From Pontibacter indicus (GTDB lineage Bacteria > Bacteroidota > Bacteroidia > Cytophagales > Hymenobacteraceae): a DNA stretch of 64,000 nucleotides. Where the stretch lies: the NCBI RefSeq assembly GCF_900156345.1, contig NZ_FTPP01000002.1, positions 868,001 to 932,000 of the forward strand, read 5' to 3'. Below are positions 45,825 to 54,710 of this stretch, in pieces. A program made the position numbers and the translations under genes. The notes under the pieces are model-generated. The model made no database searches and was not told the DNA's origin. It saw nothing but the letters and a program-made list of their open reading frames with translations. Each line of letters begins with the position of its first letter. Position 1 is the stretch's first letter.

Positions 45825-45986
45825 ATGAATACATCTGCACTTGTTGTCATGCTCAGCACTATGTTGTTAGTAACTGGCGCAACGATTTACTTTTTTATCA
45901 GGGTGCTCAACGCCCCTCCCAAACCGGAGCCGGACTCATACCTCGACAACGACGACGAGCTAGAGCGGCAGGCTCCACGGGCTTAG
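45825..45986 (+). CDS. Small membrane subunit of the NSS transporter (MetS-like)
   Basis: 53 residues starting MNTSALVVMLSTMLLVTGAT: one membrane helix (about residues 4-27), then a Pro-rich, acidic tail (APPKPEP, DNDDELERQ). It starts 6 nt after the NSS transporter stop with AGGAA before the ATG. Position and layout match the small MetS-type subunits known beside bacterial NSS transporters, so I infer an accessory subunit. The helix-hairpin-helix gene begins 7 nt later. Confidence 0.75.
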   Translation: MNTSALVVMLSTMLLVTGATIYFFIRVLNAPPKPEPDSYLDNDDELERQAPRA

Positions 45987-45993
45987 ACGTTTT

Positions 45994-46950
45994 ATGAAAA
46001 AACTCAGGTACTGGATTCGACGCAACTTTGGCTTTTCACAGCGTGAGGTAAATGGGTTTCTGGTACTGATAGGGGCAATGGTGCTGCTGACGGCAGCACC
46101 ATTGCTATTTAAGTGGCTCACTAAACCAGAGACGGGCGCTTTCGGCAACCCGTCTGACCGGCACCTGCTCGACAGCCTGGTGGCGCAGCTGGAGGCCCGG
46201 CAGCCGGAGCCCAAGGGCCGAAAAAAGGTATACCAATTGCCTGTGGCGCTGCAGCCTTTCAATCCCAACCACCTGACGGAGGCACAGTGGCAGGAACTGG
46301 GCATGCCTGCATACATGGCAAAGCGCATCCTCAACTACCGTAGCAAAGTGGGTGACTTCACTTACAAGGCCCAACTGGGCACCATCTACGGCCTGCCCGA
46401 TTCCGTTTTCCAGGCACTCTACCCATACATCCAGCTTCCGGAAACCAAGCCCGACAGGTATAACCGCACGCAAGGTATAGCGGCCAATTCGCGGATGGCG
46501 CCCAATCCAAACTGGGCTAACAACCCGCGGCCGCGTGAGCGCTTTATTCTGGCGCCTTTCAACATCAATGCTGCCGACACTACGCAGCTTAAGCAGATCC
46601 GGGGCATTGGCAGCAAACTATCAGCAAGGATTGTGAAGTACCGGGATGGCCTGGGAGGTTTCCACAGCATGGCGCAGGTGCAGGAGGTATACGGACTTCC
46701 GCCCGCCGTTGTCGACAGTCTGCACAAGTATACTTTCGTGCCGAAAGCCAACATGCTAAAGCAAATCCGGTTGAACCAGGCAAAGGCAGACGAATTGAAA
46801 GCCCATCCTTACATCAGCTCCAACGTGGCGCGGGCCATTGTAGCCTACCGCGAGCAGCACGGCGATTTTCAGCAGGTGGAGGATATACGCCAGATTAAGA
46901 TTGTAACGGCAGAGCTGTTTGAGAAAGTCAGGCCATACCTGGAGCTGTAG
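45994..46950 (+). CDS. ComEA-like helix-hairpin-helix protein with N-terminal membrane anchor
   Basis: 318 residues. One membrane helix (about 21-40, GFLVLIGAMVLLTAAPLLF) anchors the protein; it has three helix-hairpin-helix repeats: about 85-145 (PFNPNHLTEAQWQELGMPA), 190-250 (FNINAADTTQLKQIRGIGSK) and 260-318 (LNQAKADELKAHPYISSNVA). ComEA-type modules bind duplex DNA nonspecifically during uptake in competent bacteria. The family is common in Bacteroidota, where competence is mostly untested. Confidence 0.87.
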   Translation: MKKLRYWIRRNFGFSQREVNGFLVLIGAMVLLTAAPLLFKWLTKPETGAFGNPSDRHLLDSLVAQLEARQPEPKGRKKVYQLPVALQPFNPNHLTEAQWQELGMPAYMAKRILNYRSKVGDFTYKAQLGTIYGLPDSVFQALYPYIQLPETKPDRYNRTQGIAANSRMAPNPNWANNPRPRERFILAPFNINAADTTQLKQIRGIGSKLSARIVKYRDGLGGFHSMAQVQEVYGLPPAVVDSLHKYTFVPKANMLKQIRLNQAKADELKAHPYISSNVARAIVAYREQHGDFQQVEDIRQIKIVTAELFEKVRPYLEL

Positions 46951-46960
46951 GTAGAGCACA

Positions 46961-47443
46961 TCACATTTCGAGAGTATCAAGCAGCCGCTCCGCCTTCTCC
47001 AGCGCCTGCCGCTCACTCTTGAACGATAGCAGTGCTTTGGCCGCCTGCAGATCGACCCAACGGGCTTCGTTCACTTCCCAGTCGTGCTGGCCGATGTCAC
47101 CTGACACGTAGGCGAGCAGGAAAAAATGCACAAACTTGTGGAAACGCACCCGCTGGCCCGCCTTGTTGCCCACGTACCAATACTCGATCGTCTCTATTTT
47201 CTGCAGCAAGGAGGCGCTTATACCTGTTTCTTCCTGCACTTCCCGCACAGCTGTCACCTCTGGTGTCTCGCCGGGGTCTACTATACCTTTGGGCAATTGC
47301 CAGCGTTCAGGCTTGCCAACTGAGATAAGGGCTACTTCTATACCTGACGCTCCCCGCCGGAACACGACGCCACCCGCAGAAACCTGCTCCAGCGTAGGTA
47401 TAGCGGGTTTAGCGTGGTCGTCGGGTTTGGGAGTTTGGGGCAT
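46961..47443 (-). CDS. Nudix hydrolase
   Basis: 160 residues with an intact Nudix box (GIVDPGETPEVTAVREVQEETGI, positions 53-75, containing the REVQEE metal-binding core). The N-terminal VSAGGVVFRRGASGIEVALI strand precedes it. It hydrolyses a nucleoside-diphosphate-linked or polyphosphate substrate that cannot be named from the sequence; the ATWQLPKG-like stretch (RWQLPKG) resembles diadenosine polyphosphate or mutator-type members. It converges with the ComEA-like gene. Confidence 0.92.
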   Translation of the reverse strand: MPQTPKPDDHAKPAIPTLEQVSAGGVVFRRGASGIEVALISVGKPERWQLPKGIVDPGETPEVTAVREVQEETGISASLLQKIETIEYWYVGNKAGQRVRFHKFVHFFLLAYVSGDIGQHDWEVNEARWVDLQAAKALLSFKSERQALEKAERLLDTLEM

Positions 47444-47470
47444 CGGTTCAGGCTACAAGAGAAGGATGGC

Positions 47471-48556
47471 TTACTGCCCGGCTACAGGTTCAGGGAGTGG
47501 TACTTTCTTCCGTTGCTCGTTCAGCCACAACAGACCAGGGTTATAAGCCATGTCGTGCTGCCCCACAAAGAGCACCAGGCGCACGTTGTCGGACTGCCGC
47601 ACAAACACCACTTCCGGATCCGAAGACGTGAAATACTTGCTCTCTTCGGTTGTTTTAGCCAGTTCCTCAGGCAGCGCCTGTTCCTTTAGCAGATAGTCGA
47701 TGTCCTGCTGCGAAACAGTATCTTGCGGATTGGCCAGTATGTTGAAAGGCCGGATGGAGTGGTCTGGCGGAACGAGTACGTCTTCTGTGCCGTGTGCCAG
47801 GAAAATCGGTACATCTTTGGCCTGGCGGATGTAAGTGCTCGGGCTGCGGCGTTTACACTCCTCGGCAGCTGGCGTGCCCGGCAGCGGCTCGCCTCCACAG
47901 GCAGCCACCACGTGGCGGTTGTAGTCGCGGTGCGGGTAGTTCTGGCTGAAGGCGTACCAGTCCACCAGGTCGAAAACGGGCACCCAGGCGACTACGCCTG
48001 CCCAGATTTCGGGGTGGCGGCCGGCTGCCACCAGGGCCGTCATGGCGCCGCCCGAAGAACCCAGGATGTAAATGCGGTTCGTGTCGATCTCGGTGTGCTG
48101 CTTGGCGTAGTTCACGGCGTCCACAATGTCCTGAATGGCCAGGTCAGAGGCCATGGCATCGGGGTTGTCGAACTTGCCGCGGTAGTTGGGGTGAATGAAG
48201 GCCCAGTCGTATTCCTTGCTCCAGAGCGCGTAGGGGATGCTTTTGACCTGCAGGTACTCGCTGCTCCAGCTGTGAAGCATCACCAGCAGCGGCCGCGGGC
48301 CGGTTGTTTCGGAGGTATAGAACAGGGCCGGCTGTGTGGCACCATCCAGCGTGGACTTGATGTTGACTTTCTGGATCTCCGGAACCTGCTCTTTCCATTT
48401 CTCCAGGCTCTCGTCCGTAAACTTAAAAGGGTACTTTTTGGAGGTCGTAAACTGATCCATGCGGGCCACTTCTTTCTCCACGCGCTCTTTGCGGCAGGAA
48501 GACAGCAATGCGAGCATCAGGCCAAAGAACAGGAGCAGGTTAACAGGTTTTTTCAT
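47471..48556 (-). CDS. Lipoprotein alpha/beta hydrolase, prolyl-oligopeptidase-like
   Basis: 361 residues. The signal ends in a lipobox (LLSSC, Cys21). The hydrolase domain has the HG-like LVMLHSWSSEYLQ, the nucleophile elbow GSSGG (Ser168) and ILGSSGGAMTALVAAG; an Asp in AHGTEDVLVPPDHS and a His in VGQHDMAY complete a plausible triad. Members cleave peptides or esters in the periplasm. The product is probably attached to a membrane. Confidence 0.85.
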   Translation of the reverse strand: MKKPVNLLLFFGLMLALLSSCRKERVEKEVARMDQFTTSKKYPFKFTDESLEKWKEQVPEIQKVNIKSTLDGATQPALFYTSETTGPRPLLVMLHSWSSEYLQVKSIPYALWSKEYDWAFIHPNYRGKFDNPDAMASDLAIQDIVDAVNYAKQHTEIDTNRIYILGSSGGAMTALVAAGRHPEIWAGVVAWVPVFDLVDWYAFSQNYPHRDYNRHVVAACGGEPLPGTPAAEECKRRSPSTYIRQAKDVPIFLAHGTEDVLVPPDHSIRPFNILANPQDTVSQQDIDYLLKEQALPEELAKTTEESKYFTSSDPEVVFVRQSDNVRLVLFVGQHDMAYNPGLLWLNEQRKKVPLPEPVAGQ

Positions 48557-48747
48557 AGTAAATGTAAGTGCAAGCAGGACGCAAGCTACTGCATGTGCGT
48601 GATACTACAACTGCTGTTGAGGTGAAAATGTTGTCAGGTATAGCGGAGCACAAACCAGCTTGACGGGAAATTTTTACTCCATACGGTTAAACAGGCCCGA
48701 TAGGTTAAACGGCCTGCCAGGCGCTGCAACTTCGCCCATAGTGCAGG

Positions 48748-49482
48748 CTATACCTGACCCGGGTAGGAGGTGCTCCTGTTGTAGGGCATCAGGAAGGCGT
48801 AAAAAATAAAGCTGACGAGCACAAATTCCTGAAGCTCCCATTTTTTGCCGTCATCGATGAGCAGCAGGCTGCAGAAAAGCAGTACATAGAGCAGCGTTTG
48901 CAAAGAGGTGGGCAGCGGAAGCCCGATTTTGTCTACCACCTGCCTGAACCACTGCCTGCGGCGGTACAGCATCGGGAAAGCCAGGAAGTAGACGAACACG
49001 CCCAGGTATAGCATCTTGCCAAAGATCAGCTTGTTCAGGTTCACGCCGTTCAGGTGGATGTTATGGAGGTTGAACTCGCTTTGTGGGTTAATCTTTTCTA
49101 GTTCCTCCGGTACTCCAAAGCCCAGAATGCGCTGTCCCCAGGAAATCTCCTCGCCAAAGCCAAAGAAAAAAACAGCCGCCGCTGCGTAGTAGAAAGCCTT
49201 CGCCCATTTGCCGTTCATCCGGGGCGCCTTATAAAGGCAATAGAGCGAAGTGGCCAGCAAGAAGAAGGAAGTGAAGTATTCGATATACCCGTCTTCCGTG
49301 AGGTAGCTGTAGAAAAGATTCTTGTCCTGGAAATAAAACGCAATGCCCGCCACCACATGCACTGCGGTGAAGGTATACAGGAAGGCCGCCAGCAGCGCAG
49401 TCGTACTGGCGGCAGGCCCAATGTGCTCTCCAACAGCGGGGACGAACAGACTGAGCGGCCTGAATTTTTTAATCGGTTCCAT
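48748..49482 (-). CDS. Multi-pass membrane protein with GEEISWGQR motif
   Basis: 244 residues with about six or seven hydrophobic helices. The stretch FFGFGEEISWGQRILGFGVP followed by EFNLHNIHLN is clearly constrained: a buried Glu pair plus Trp, Gln, Arg and two His/Asn residues on the membrane border look like a catalytic or metal site. I believe similar proteins exist in many bacteria without a known role, but I cannot name the family. Monocistronic. Confidence 0.78.
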   Translation of the reverse strand: MEPIKKFRPLSLFVPAVGEHIGPAASTTALLAAFLYTFTAVHVVAGIAFYFQDKNLFYSYLTEDGYIEYFTSFFLLATSLYCLYKAPRMNGKWAKAFYYAAAAVFFFGFGEEISWGQRILGFGVPEELEKINPQSEFNLHNIHLNGVNLNKLIFGKMLYLGVFVYFLAFPMLYRRRQWFRQVVDKIGLPLPTSLQTLLYVLLFCSLLLIDDGKKWELQEFVLVSFIFYAFLMPYNRSTSYPGQV

Positions 49483-49699
49483 AGGTACAGGTGTTGCGCG
49501 GAGGTATAGGCCTGGCTGGTGCAGTATGAAGCTGTCAGACAGAGCTTTATGATGTTTTTTACGGATAAAATACTATCGTGATAGTAATCCCGTCGTTTCC
49601 ATTCCACTATTTTCCTGCTAACTTGCCGTTTAGCCACAGACTTGCCGTATAGCTACAGACTATTCTGCACGTTCATCCGTTTTCGGAGCAACGCACTTT

Positions 49700-52600
49700 A
49701 TGAAATCCATTTTAAAAAGCTACCGTCATCGATTGCTTAACCTGAGCGCCGGCAACAGAGCCCTGTTGCTGTTGCGGCTTTCGCGCGAGCTGCACCTGGA
49801 CGTCAACGAGCTGGATTTCATCAACAACAAACCCGCTTTCCATACCCTGGAAAAGGTGATCGGTGGCAAGGCTGCCGTGCTGGCGCCTTTTGCCGACAGC
49901 CGCTATGCCCCGGTCACGCCGGTCAGCCAGCGCCTGCGCTACATCCGGCGCAAAGCCGATATGATTGTGGAGGAGCGCGGAAGCCGCGAGCTATACCTGG
50001 GCTGGCCCTTTGTGCATGGCCAGTTCTCGGATGGCACCACCGTGCGCTGCCCGCTGCTGTTCTTCCCGGTGCAACTGCAGGTGAACGCCAAGCAGGAGTG
50101 GGAGCTGCTACCTGACAACTCGCAACCGGCGCAGTTTAACCAGAGCTTTGTGCTGGCCTACGCGCACTACATGGGCACGCCACTGGCCGAACCCTTGCTG
50201 GAACTTGACCTGAACACTTTGCCTACCCATCCGCTGGAGTTTCGCACGCAGGTATACGAGCTTCTGAAAGAAAACCAACTGACGATACACGCGGGCCGCG
50301 AATTTTTCACAGACAAACTCAAGCCTTTCCGCGATTTCCGCAAAGCCGACTACGAGGCCGACCTGAAACCCGGTCAGCTATACCTTGAGCAGGAAGCCGT
50401 GCTCGGGCTATACCCGCAGGCCGCTTCGTTTTTGCTCAACGACTACGACGAACTACTGCAGCGCGATGGTTTGGAGGAGATGGAGGATTTGTTTACAAGT
50501 CCCGACACAGGTATAAGTCAGGCCGCCACGCAGGCGCAACAGACCTTTACCGCCTTTGCCATGGATGCCTCGCAGGAGGTAGCTTTGCAGCAGGTAAAGC
50601 AGGGGCGTTCGCTCGTGGTGCAGGGTCCTCCGGGTACGGGCAAGTCGCAACTTATCTGTAACCTGGTGTCGGATTTCACGGCGCGCGGCAAGCGGGTGCT
50701 CGTGGTGAGCCAGAAGCGCGCCGCCCTCGATGTGGTGCACCAGCGCCTGTCATCCGCCGGACTCGGACCGTTCGCCGCCCTGGTGCACGACATCAACGCC
50801 GACCGCAAAAGCATTTACCAGCAACTGCTCCTGCAGATAGACCAGGTGGAGGAATACAAGAAGCAGAACCACGCCCTCAACAGCATTTACACCGACCGCA
50901 CGTTTCTGGAAGTGAGCCGCGGCATCAACCAGAGTCTCCAGAAGCTGGAGCGTTTCCGCACTGCTCTTTTCGATAGCAGCCGATGTGGTTGGTCGCCCAA
51001 AGAGCTATACCTGCGCAGCAGTCTGCAGGAGCCCCACGTGCGTCTGTCGGAGGTGTTCAAGCAATTCACTGCCGACACCGTCACGGACTTCCTGCCCCGC
51101 CTGCGCGCCTGTCTGCAACAGGGCATTGCGTTGGAGCAGCCTGACTTTGTCTGGAAGGAGCGGCACAGCATGCGGGGTTTCGGCTGGCCGCAGCGGCAGG
51201 AAATGGAGCGTACCATCGAGGCGCTGCCCGAGCAGTACCGTGCCATGCGGCAGGGCATCAGCCAACTGAGCGGCTCCGATTTTGAGTTGAGCAGCCTGGA
51301 GCGTTTCCGTGCGGCCTACGACACCCTGGATGAATTGCAGCACCTGCTAGAGCTGGAAGGTGTGTCCGGGGTTATACAACCGCTATTGCGCAAACAGGCC
51401 AAGGCATCGGAGTTGAAGAAACTGGTGCGCCAGCTCAAAGGGCTATACCTGGTGTGCCCCGCTCCGGACGCCGCTATACCTGTAGAGCAACTGACGCTGG
51501 TAAAATCAGCGATCACGGTTTTCGAGGCGAAGCAGAAGGATTTTTTGAAAGGCGTAAGTTGGTACTTTTCGCAAGACAAAAAAGTGCTGCAACAGGCACT
51601 GGATAAGTATAAACTCGACCTGAGCCCTGGCGGCGTGGGCGAACTGCAACGGCGCCTCGAGCTGCGCGAGCAGGCGCAGGGACTGATCAAGGCCATCAAC
51701 AAAAGCATCAGCTATACCTTGCGCCTCGAAGACAACCCAACCCCGATGCTGCAGAAGCTAGAGGTGGTGGAACAGGCCTTAGAAGCGCACCAATTACTGA
51801 AACAACTGCACCGGGAACGGGTGTTGCACGAAAAGATGTGGTTGGAAGCGAACCTGTCCGGCCACCTGCAGGCCTTGGCCCAGGCGCTGCAAGTGTTTGA
51901 ACAGCGCTACGGCGAGTGGGAACAATGGCTCCCAAAAACGCACATCGAGAAGCTGACAGAAGAGGAGGACTACAGCACGATCCTGCTGGGGAGCCTCCGG
52001 CAGAATTTCGAGCAACTGGTGGCTTATGACGAACTCCGCAGCACCCTCACTGTGGCAGAGCAGGAAGTCTGCCGGCAGGTGTTGCGCGAAGGTATGGCCA
52101 ACGCACAACTCGGCGAGGAGCTTTTTCTGAATAGCCTATACCTGGCCTGGCTGCACGAACTCGAAAGCCAGCACCCCGAACTGCGCATGCCCGACAGCGG
52201 TGAGCTAGACCGTGTGGAAACCGACCTCCAAAATCTGCTGCAGCAAAAGCAGGACCTGAGCCAGGAGATCGTGCTGTCGCGGTTGCGGGAGCAGACCTAC
52301 CGGCACATGGAGCACAACCGGCTCGGCAATGCCGTAACCTACCGACGGCTGCATGCGCAGGTGAGCAAGAAGCGCAGCCTATACCCGATTCGCAAACTAT
52401 TCGAGCTGTTCGGCGAGGAGATTCTGAACCTGGCACCCTGCTGGCTGGCCTCCCCGGAAACGGTGTCGGCTGTGTTCCCACTGGAGCGCTGCTTCGATCT
52501 GGTGATTTTTGATGAGGCCAGCCAGTGCTTCGCTGAAACAGGTATACCGGCCATGCTGCGCGGGCAGCAGGTGGTGGTGGCTGGCGACGAGCAGCAGCTG

Positions 52601-53650
52601 CGCCCCTCAGACCTGTACCGTTCGCGCTGGGGCGGTAACGGCGACGAAGAAGCCGAGGAACTGACCGCCGAATCGCTGCTGCAGCTCTGTGGGCTATACC
52701 TGCCGCAGACCATGCTCACGCAACACTACCGAAGCCGCTTCCCGGAGCTGATCGATTTCTCAAACCGGCACTTCTACCGAAACCGGCTGGAGCTTATACC
52801 TGAGCTGCAGGACGTGAACGCCCGTCAGCCTGCCATCCAGTTTGTGAAAGTGCAAGGCCTGTGGCAGCAAAACAGCAACCTCCCCGAAGCCGAAAAGGTG
52901 GTGGAGCAGGTATGGCAATTCGTGCAAAATGGGGTGGAAGATGTGGGCGTCATCACGTTCAACTACAATCAGCAGATGCTGGTGCAGGATTTGTTGGAGG
53001 AAAAAGCCCAACAGCAAGGTATAGCCTTGCCGCCGACGGTCACGGTAAAGAACATCGAGAACATGCAGGGCGACGAGAAAGAGGTGGTGATCTTGTCGGT
53101 GGGCTATGCACCGGACGCGAAAGGCAAGATGGTGATGCAGTTCGGCAGCCTGAACCAGGCCGGTGGCGAAAACCGCCTGAATGTGGCCATCACCCGTGCC
53201 CGTCAACTGGTGATGGTGGTGAGCAGCATCCGGAGCGAGCAGCTGCAGGTAGACAACGCCCAACACACCGGCCCCAAACTGCTGCGCGATTACCTGCACT
53301 ACGCCCAGCAAGTCAGCCGCCGTTACTTCAAGTACGAGCCGCAGGTGCTGCCCATGCCCGCGCACGTACCCTTGCTGAAAGAGCGACTCGCCCAAGCTAT
53401 ACCTGCTCTGCAAGCCGCCGTGCCTTTCGCCGATCTGACCGTGGTGGAGGATGGAAACTACAATAGCGTAGTGCTCACCGATGACGACCTGTATTTTAAC
53501 AACCTCTCCGTCCGCCACGCCCACGCTGATATTCCGGTATTACTCCGCCAACGCAACTGGCCTTTCCAGAAGGTATACAGCCGGCAGTACTGGGACAATA
53601 AAGAGGCGCTGGTGAAAAAACTAAAAGGAGTTCAGAGTTTGGGAGTTTAG
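49700..53650 (+). CDS. Large superfamily 1 helicase (UPF1/DNA2-like, DUF4011-type layout)
   Basis: 1316 residues. An N-terminal domain of about 290 residues (LNLSAGNRALLLLRLSREL, reminiscent of the DUF4011 start) leads into helicase motif I QGPPGTGKSQ (about residue 308). Motif II VIFDEASQCF lies near 934, so about 600 residues, largely helical, are inserted between motifs I and II. Motif III (VVVAGDEQQLRPSD), motif V/VI (RLNVAITRARQLVMVVSS, near 1160) and a C-terminal tail (VLLRQRNWPFQKVYSRQYW) like the remnant nuclease end of this group follow. Such proteins act on nucleic acids; some belong to defence systems, but no defence partner is adjacent. Confidence 0.9.
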   Translation: MKSILKSYRHRLLNLSAGNRALLLLRLSRELHLDVNELDFINNKPAFHTLEKVIGGKAAVLAPFADSRYAPVTPVSQRLRYIRRKADMIVEERGSRELYLGWPFVHGQFSDGTTVRCPLLFFPVQLQVNAKQEWELLPDNSQPAQFNQSFVLAYAHYMGTPLAEPLLELDLNTLPTHPLEFRTQVYELLKENQLTIHAGREFFTDKLKPFRDFRKADYEADLKPGQLYLEQEAVLGLYPQAASFLLNDYDELLQRDGLEEMEDLFTSPDTGISQAATQAQQTFTAFAMDASQEVALQQVKQGRSLVVQGPPGTGKSQLICNLVSDFTARGKRVLVVSQKRAALDVVHQRLSSAGLGPFAALVHDINADRKSIYQQLLLQIDQVEEYKKQNHALNSIYTDRTFLEVSRGINQSLQKLERFRTALFDSSRCGWSPKELYLRSSLQEPHVRLSEVFKQFTADTVTDFLPRLRACLQQGIALEQPDFVWKERHSMRGFGWPQRQEMERTIEALPEQYRAMRQGISQLSGSDFELSSLERFRAAYDTLDELQHLLELEGVSGVIQPLLRKQAKASELKKLVRQLKGLYLVCPAPDAAIPVEQLTLVKSAITVFEAKQKDFLKGVSWYFSQDKKVLQQALDKYKLDLSPGGVGELQRRLELREQAQGLIKAINKSISYTLRLEDNPTPMLQKLEVVEQALEAHQLLKQLHRERVLHEKMWLEANLSGHLQALAQALQVFEQRYGEWEQWLPKTHIEKLTEEEDYSTILLGSLRQNFEQLVAYDELRSTLTVAEQEVCRQVLREGMANAQLGEELFLNSLYLAWLHELESQHPELRMPDSGELDRVETDLQNLLQQKQDLSQEIVLSRLREQTYRHMEHNRLGNAVTYRRLHAQVSKKRSLYPIRKLFELFGEEILNLAPCWLASPETVSAVFPLERCFDLVIFDEASQCFAETGIPAMLRGQQVVVAGDEQQLRPSDLYRSRWGGNGDEEAEELTAESLLQLCGLYLPQTMLTQHYRSRFPELIDFSNRHFYRNRLELIPELQDVNARQPAIQFVKVQGLWQQNSNLPEAEKVVEQVWQFVQNGVEDVGVITFNYNQQMLVQDLLEEKAQQQGIALPPTVTVKNIENMQGDEKEVVILSVGYAPDAKGKMVMQFGSLNQAGGENRLNVAITRARQLVMVVSSIRSEQLQVDNAQHTGPKLLRDYLHYAQQVSRRYFKYEPQVLPMPAHVPLLKERLAQAIPALQAAVPFADLTVVEDGNYNSVVLTDDDLYFNNLSVRHAHADIPVLLRQRNWPFQKVYSRQYWDNKEALVKKLKGVQSLGV

Positions 53651-53751
53651 GAGTTTGGGAGTTTGGGAATCACGCCACAAACTTTTGTAATCGTGCACAA
53701 TCAGCAATCAGCAATTAACAATTCAACCATCCAGCAGCCAACAATTAAAGA

Positions 53752-54609
53752 ATGCTCATCAAACTTTTCACCCTGTATGTCTACCTGCAAACGTCTTTGT
53801 GCGGCTGCGGGCCCGACAGGCGCAACAGCGACTTCGAACGGCTTCGGAGGGATTACAAGGTGAAGGTGGAACGCATCGGTCGGCTCGATACCCGCATCCG
53901 GGAAAGCTCCGGACTTGCCCGTGCCACTGACAGCACATTCTGGACGCATCCTGACAGTGGCTTGCCTGCTGAGCTATACCTGTTCAACCTGAAAGGCGAA
54001 TTACTACGAACAGTGCCCTTGCCTATACCTAACCGGGACTGGGAAGAACTGGCGCAGGACGACCAGGGCAACCTCTACATTGGCGACTTCGGCAACAACG
54101 CCAACACCCGCCGCGACTTGCGCGTCTTCAAGGTACAGGAGGAAGGTATGGCCGTGCAGGATACCATTCCCTTCCACTTCGCCGACCAACAGGAATTTCC
54201 GCCAGCCGCATCCGAAAAACACTTCGACCTGGAGGCGTTCTTTTACCGTGCTGACAGCCTGCACCTGTTTACCAAAAGCCGTGCCCGCAAGGGCGTCAGC
54301 CGCCGCTATACCTTGCCAACCAAAGCCGGTGCCTATACCTTGCCGCCGCAGGAAGAACTGCGCGTCAGCTCGGCCATCACCGCCGCCGACAGCGCCCCGA
54401 ACGGAAAGGATTTCGCCTTGCTCGGGTATGGACGGCTATACCTGTTCGAACCCGAAAACGAGCAGGTGCAGTTTGCCGGCAAGCGTTACTGTCTGCCACT
54501 GGCCCGGACAGGTCAGGCGGAGGCGCTGCTATACCTGTCACCGACAGAACTGCTCGTCAGCAACGAAAAAGGCAAGCTCTACCTGGTTAGCTTTGAAATG
54601 AAAAAATAG
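53752..54609 (+). CDS. Putative propeller-fold lipoprotein
   Basis: 285 residues with a short hydrophobic leader ending in SLCGC, a possible lipobox. The body has repeated blades of the form RIRESSGLARATDSTFWTH, YLFNLKGELLRTVPLP, DWEELAQDDQGNLYIGDFGN and ALLYLSPTELLVSNEKGKLY, which suggests a beta-propeller. Function unknown; I infer a surface or periplasmic binding protein. It begins about 100 nt after the helicase in an AT-rich gap with short direct repeats. Confidence 0.72.
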   Translation: MLIKLFTLYVYLQTSLCGCGPDRRNSDFERLRRDYKVKVERIGRLDTRIRESSGLARATDSTFWTHPDSGLPAELYLFNLKGELLRTVPLPIPNRDWEELAQDDQGNLYIGDFGNNANTRRDLRVFKVQEEGMAVQDTIPFHFADQQEFPPAASEKHFDLEAFFYRADSLHLFTKSRARKGVSRRYTLPTKAGAYTLPPQEELRVSSAITAADSAPNGKDFALLGYGRLYLFEPENEQVQFAGKRYCLPLARTGQAEALLYLSPTELLVSNEKGKLYLVSFEMKK

Positions 54610-54710
54610 GCCCCTTAACCTATCGCGAGGCAAATCAGTTTATAGGTATAGCTGTGTCACAACAGTTTGTGGTGCATATACAGCGAACATACCTCAAAAC
54701 AGACAAAACG

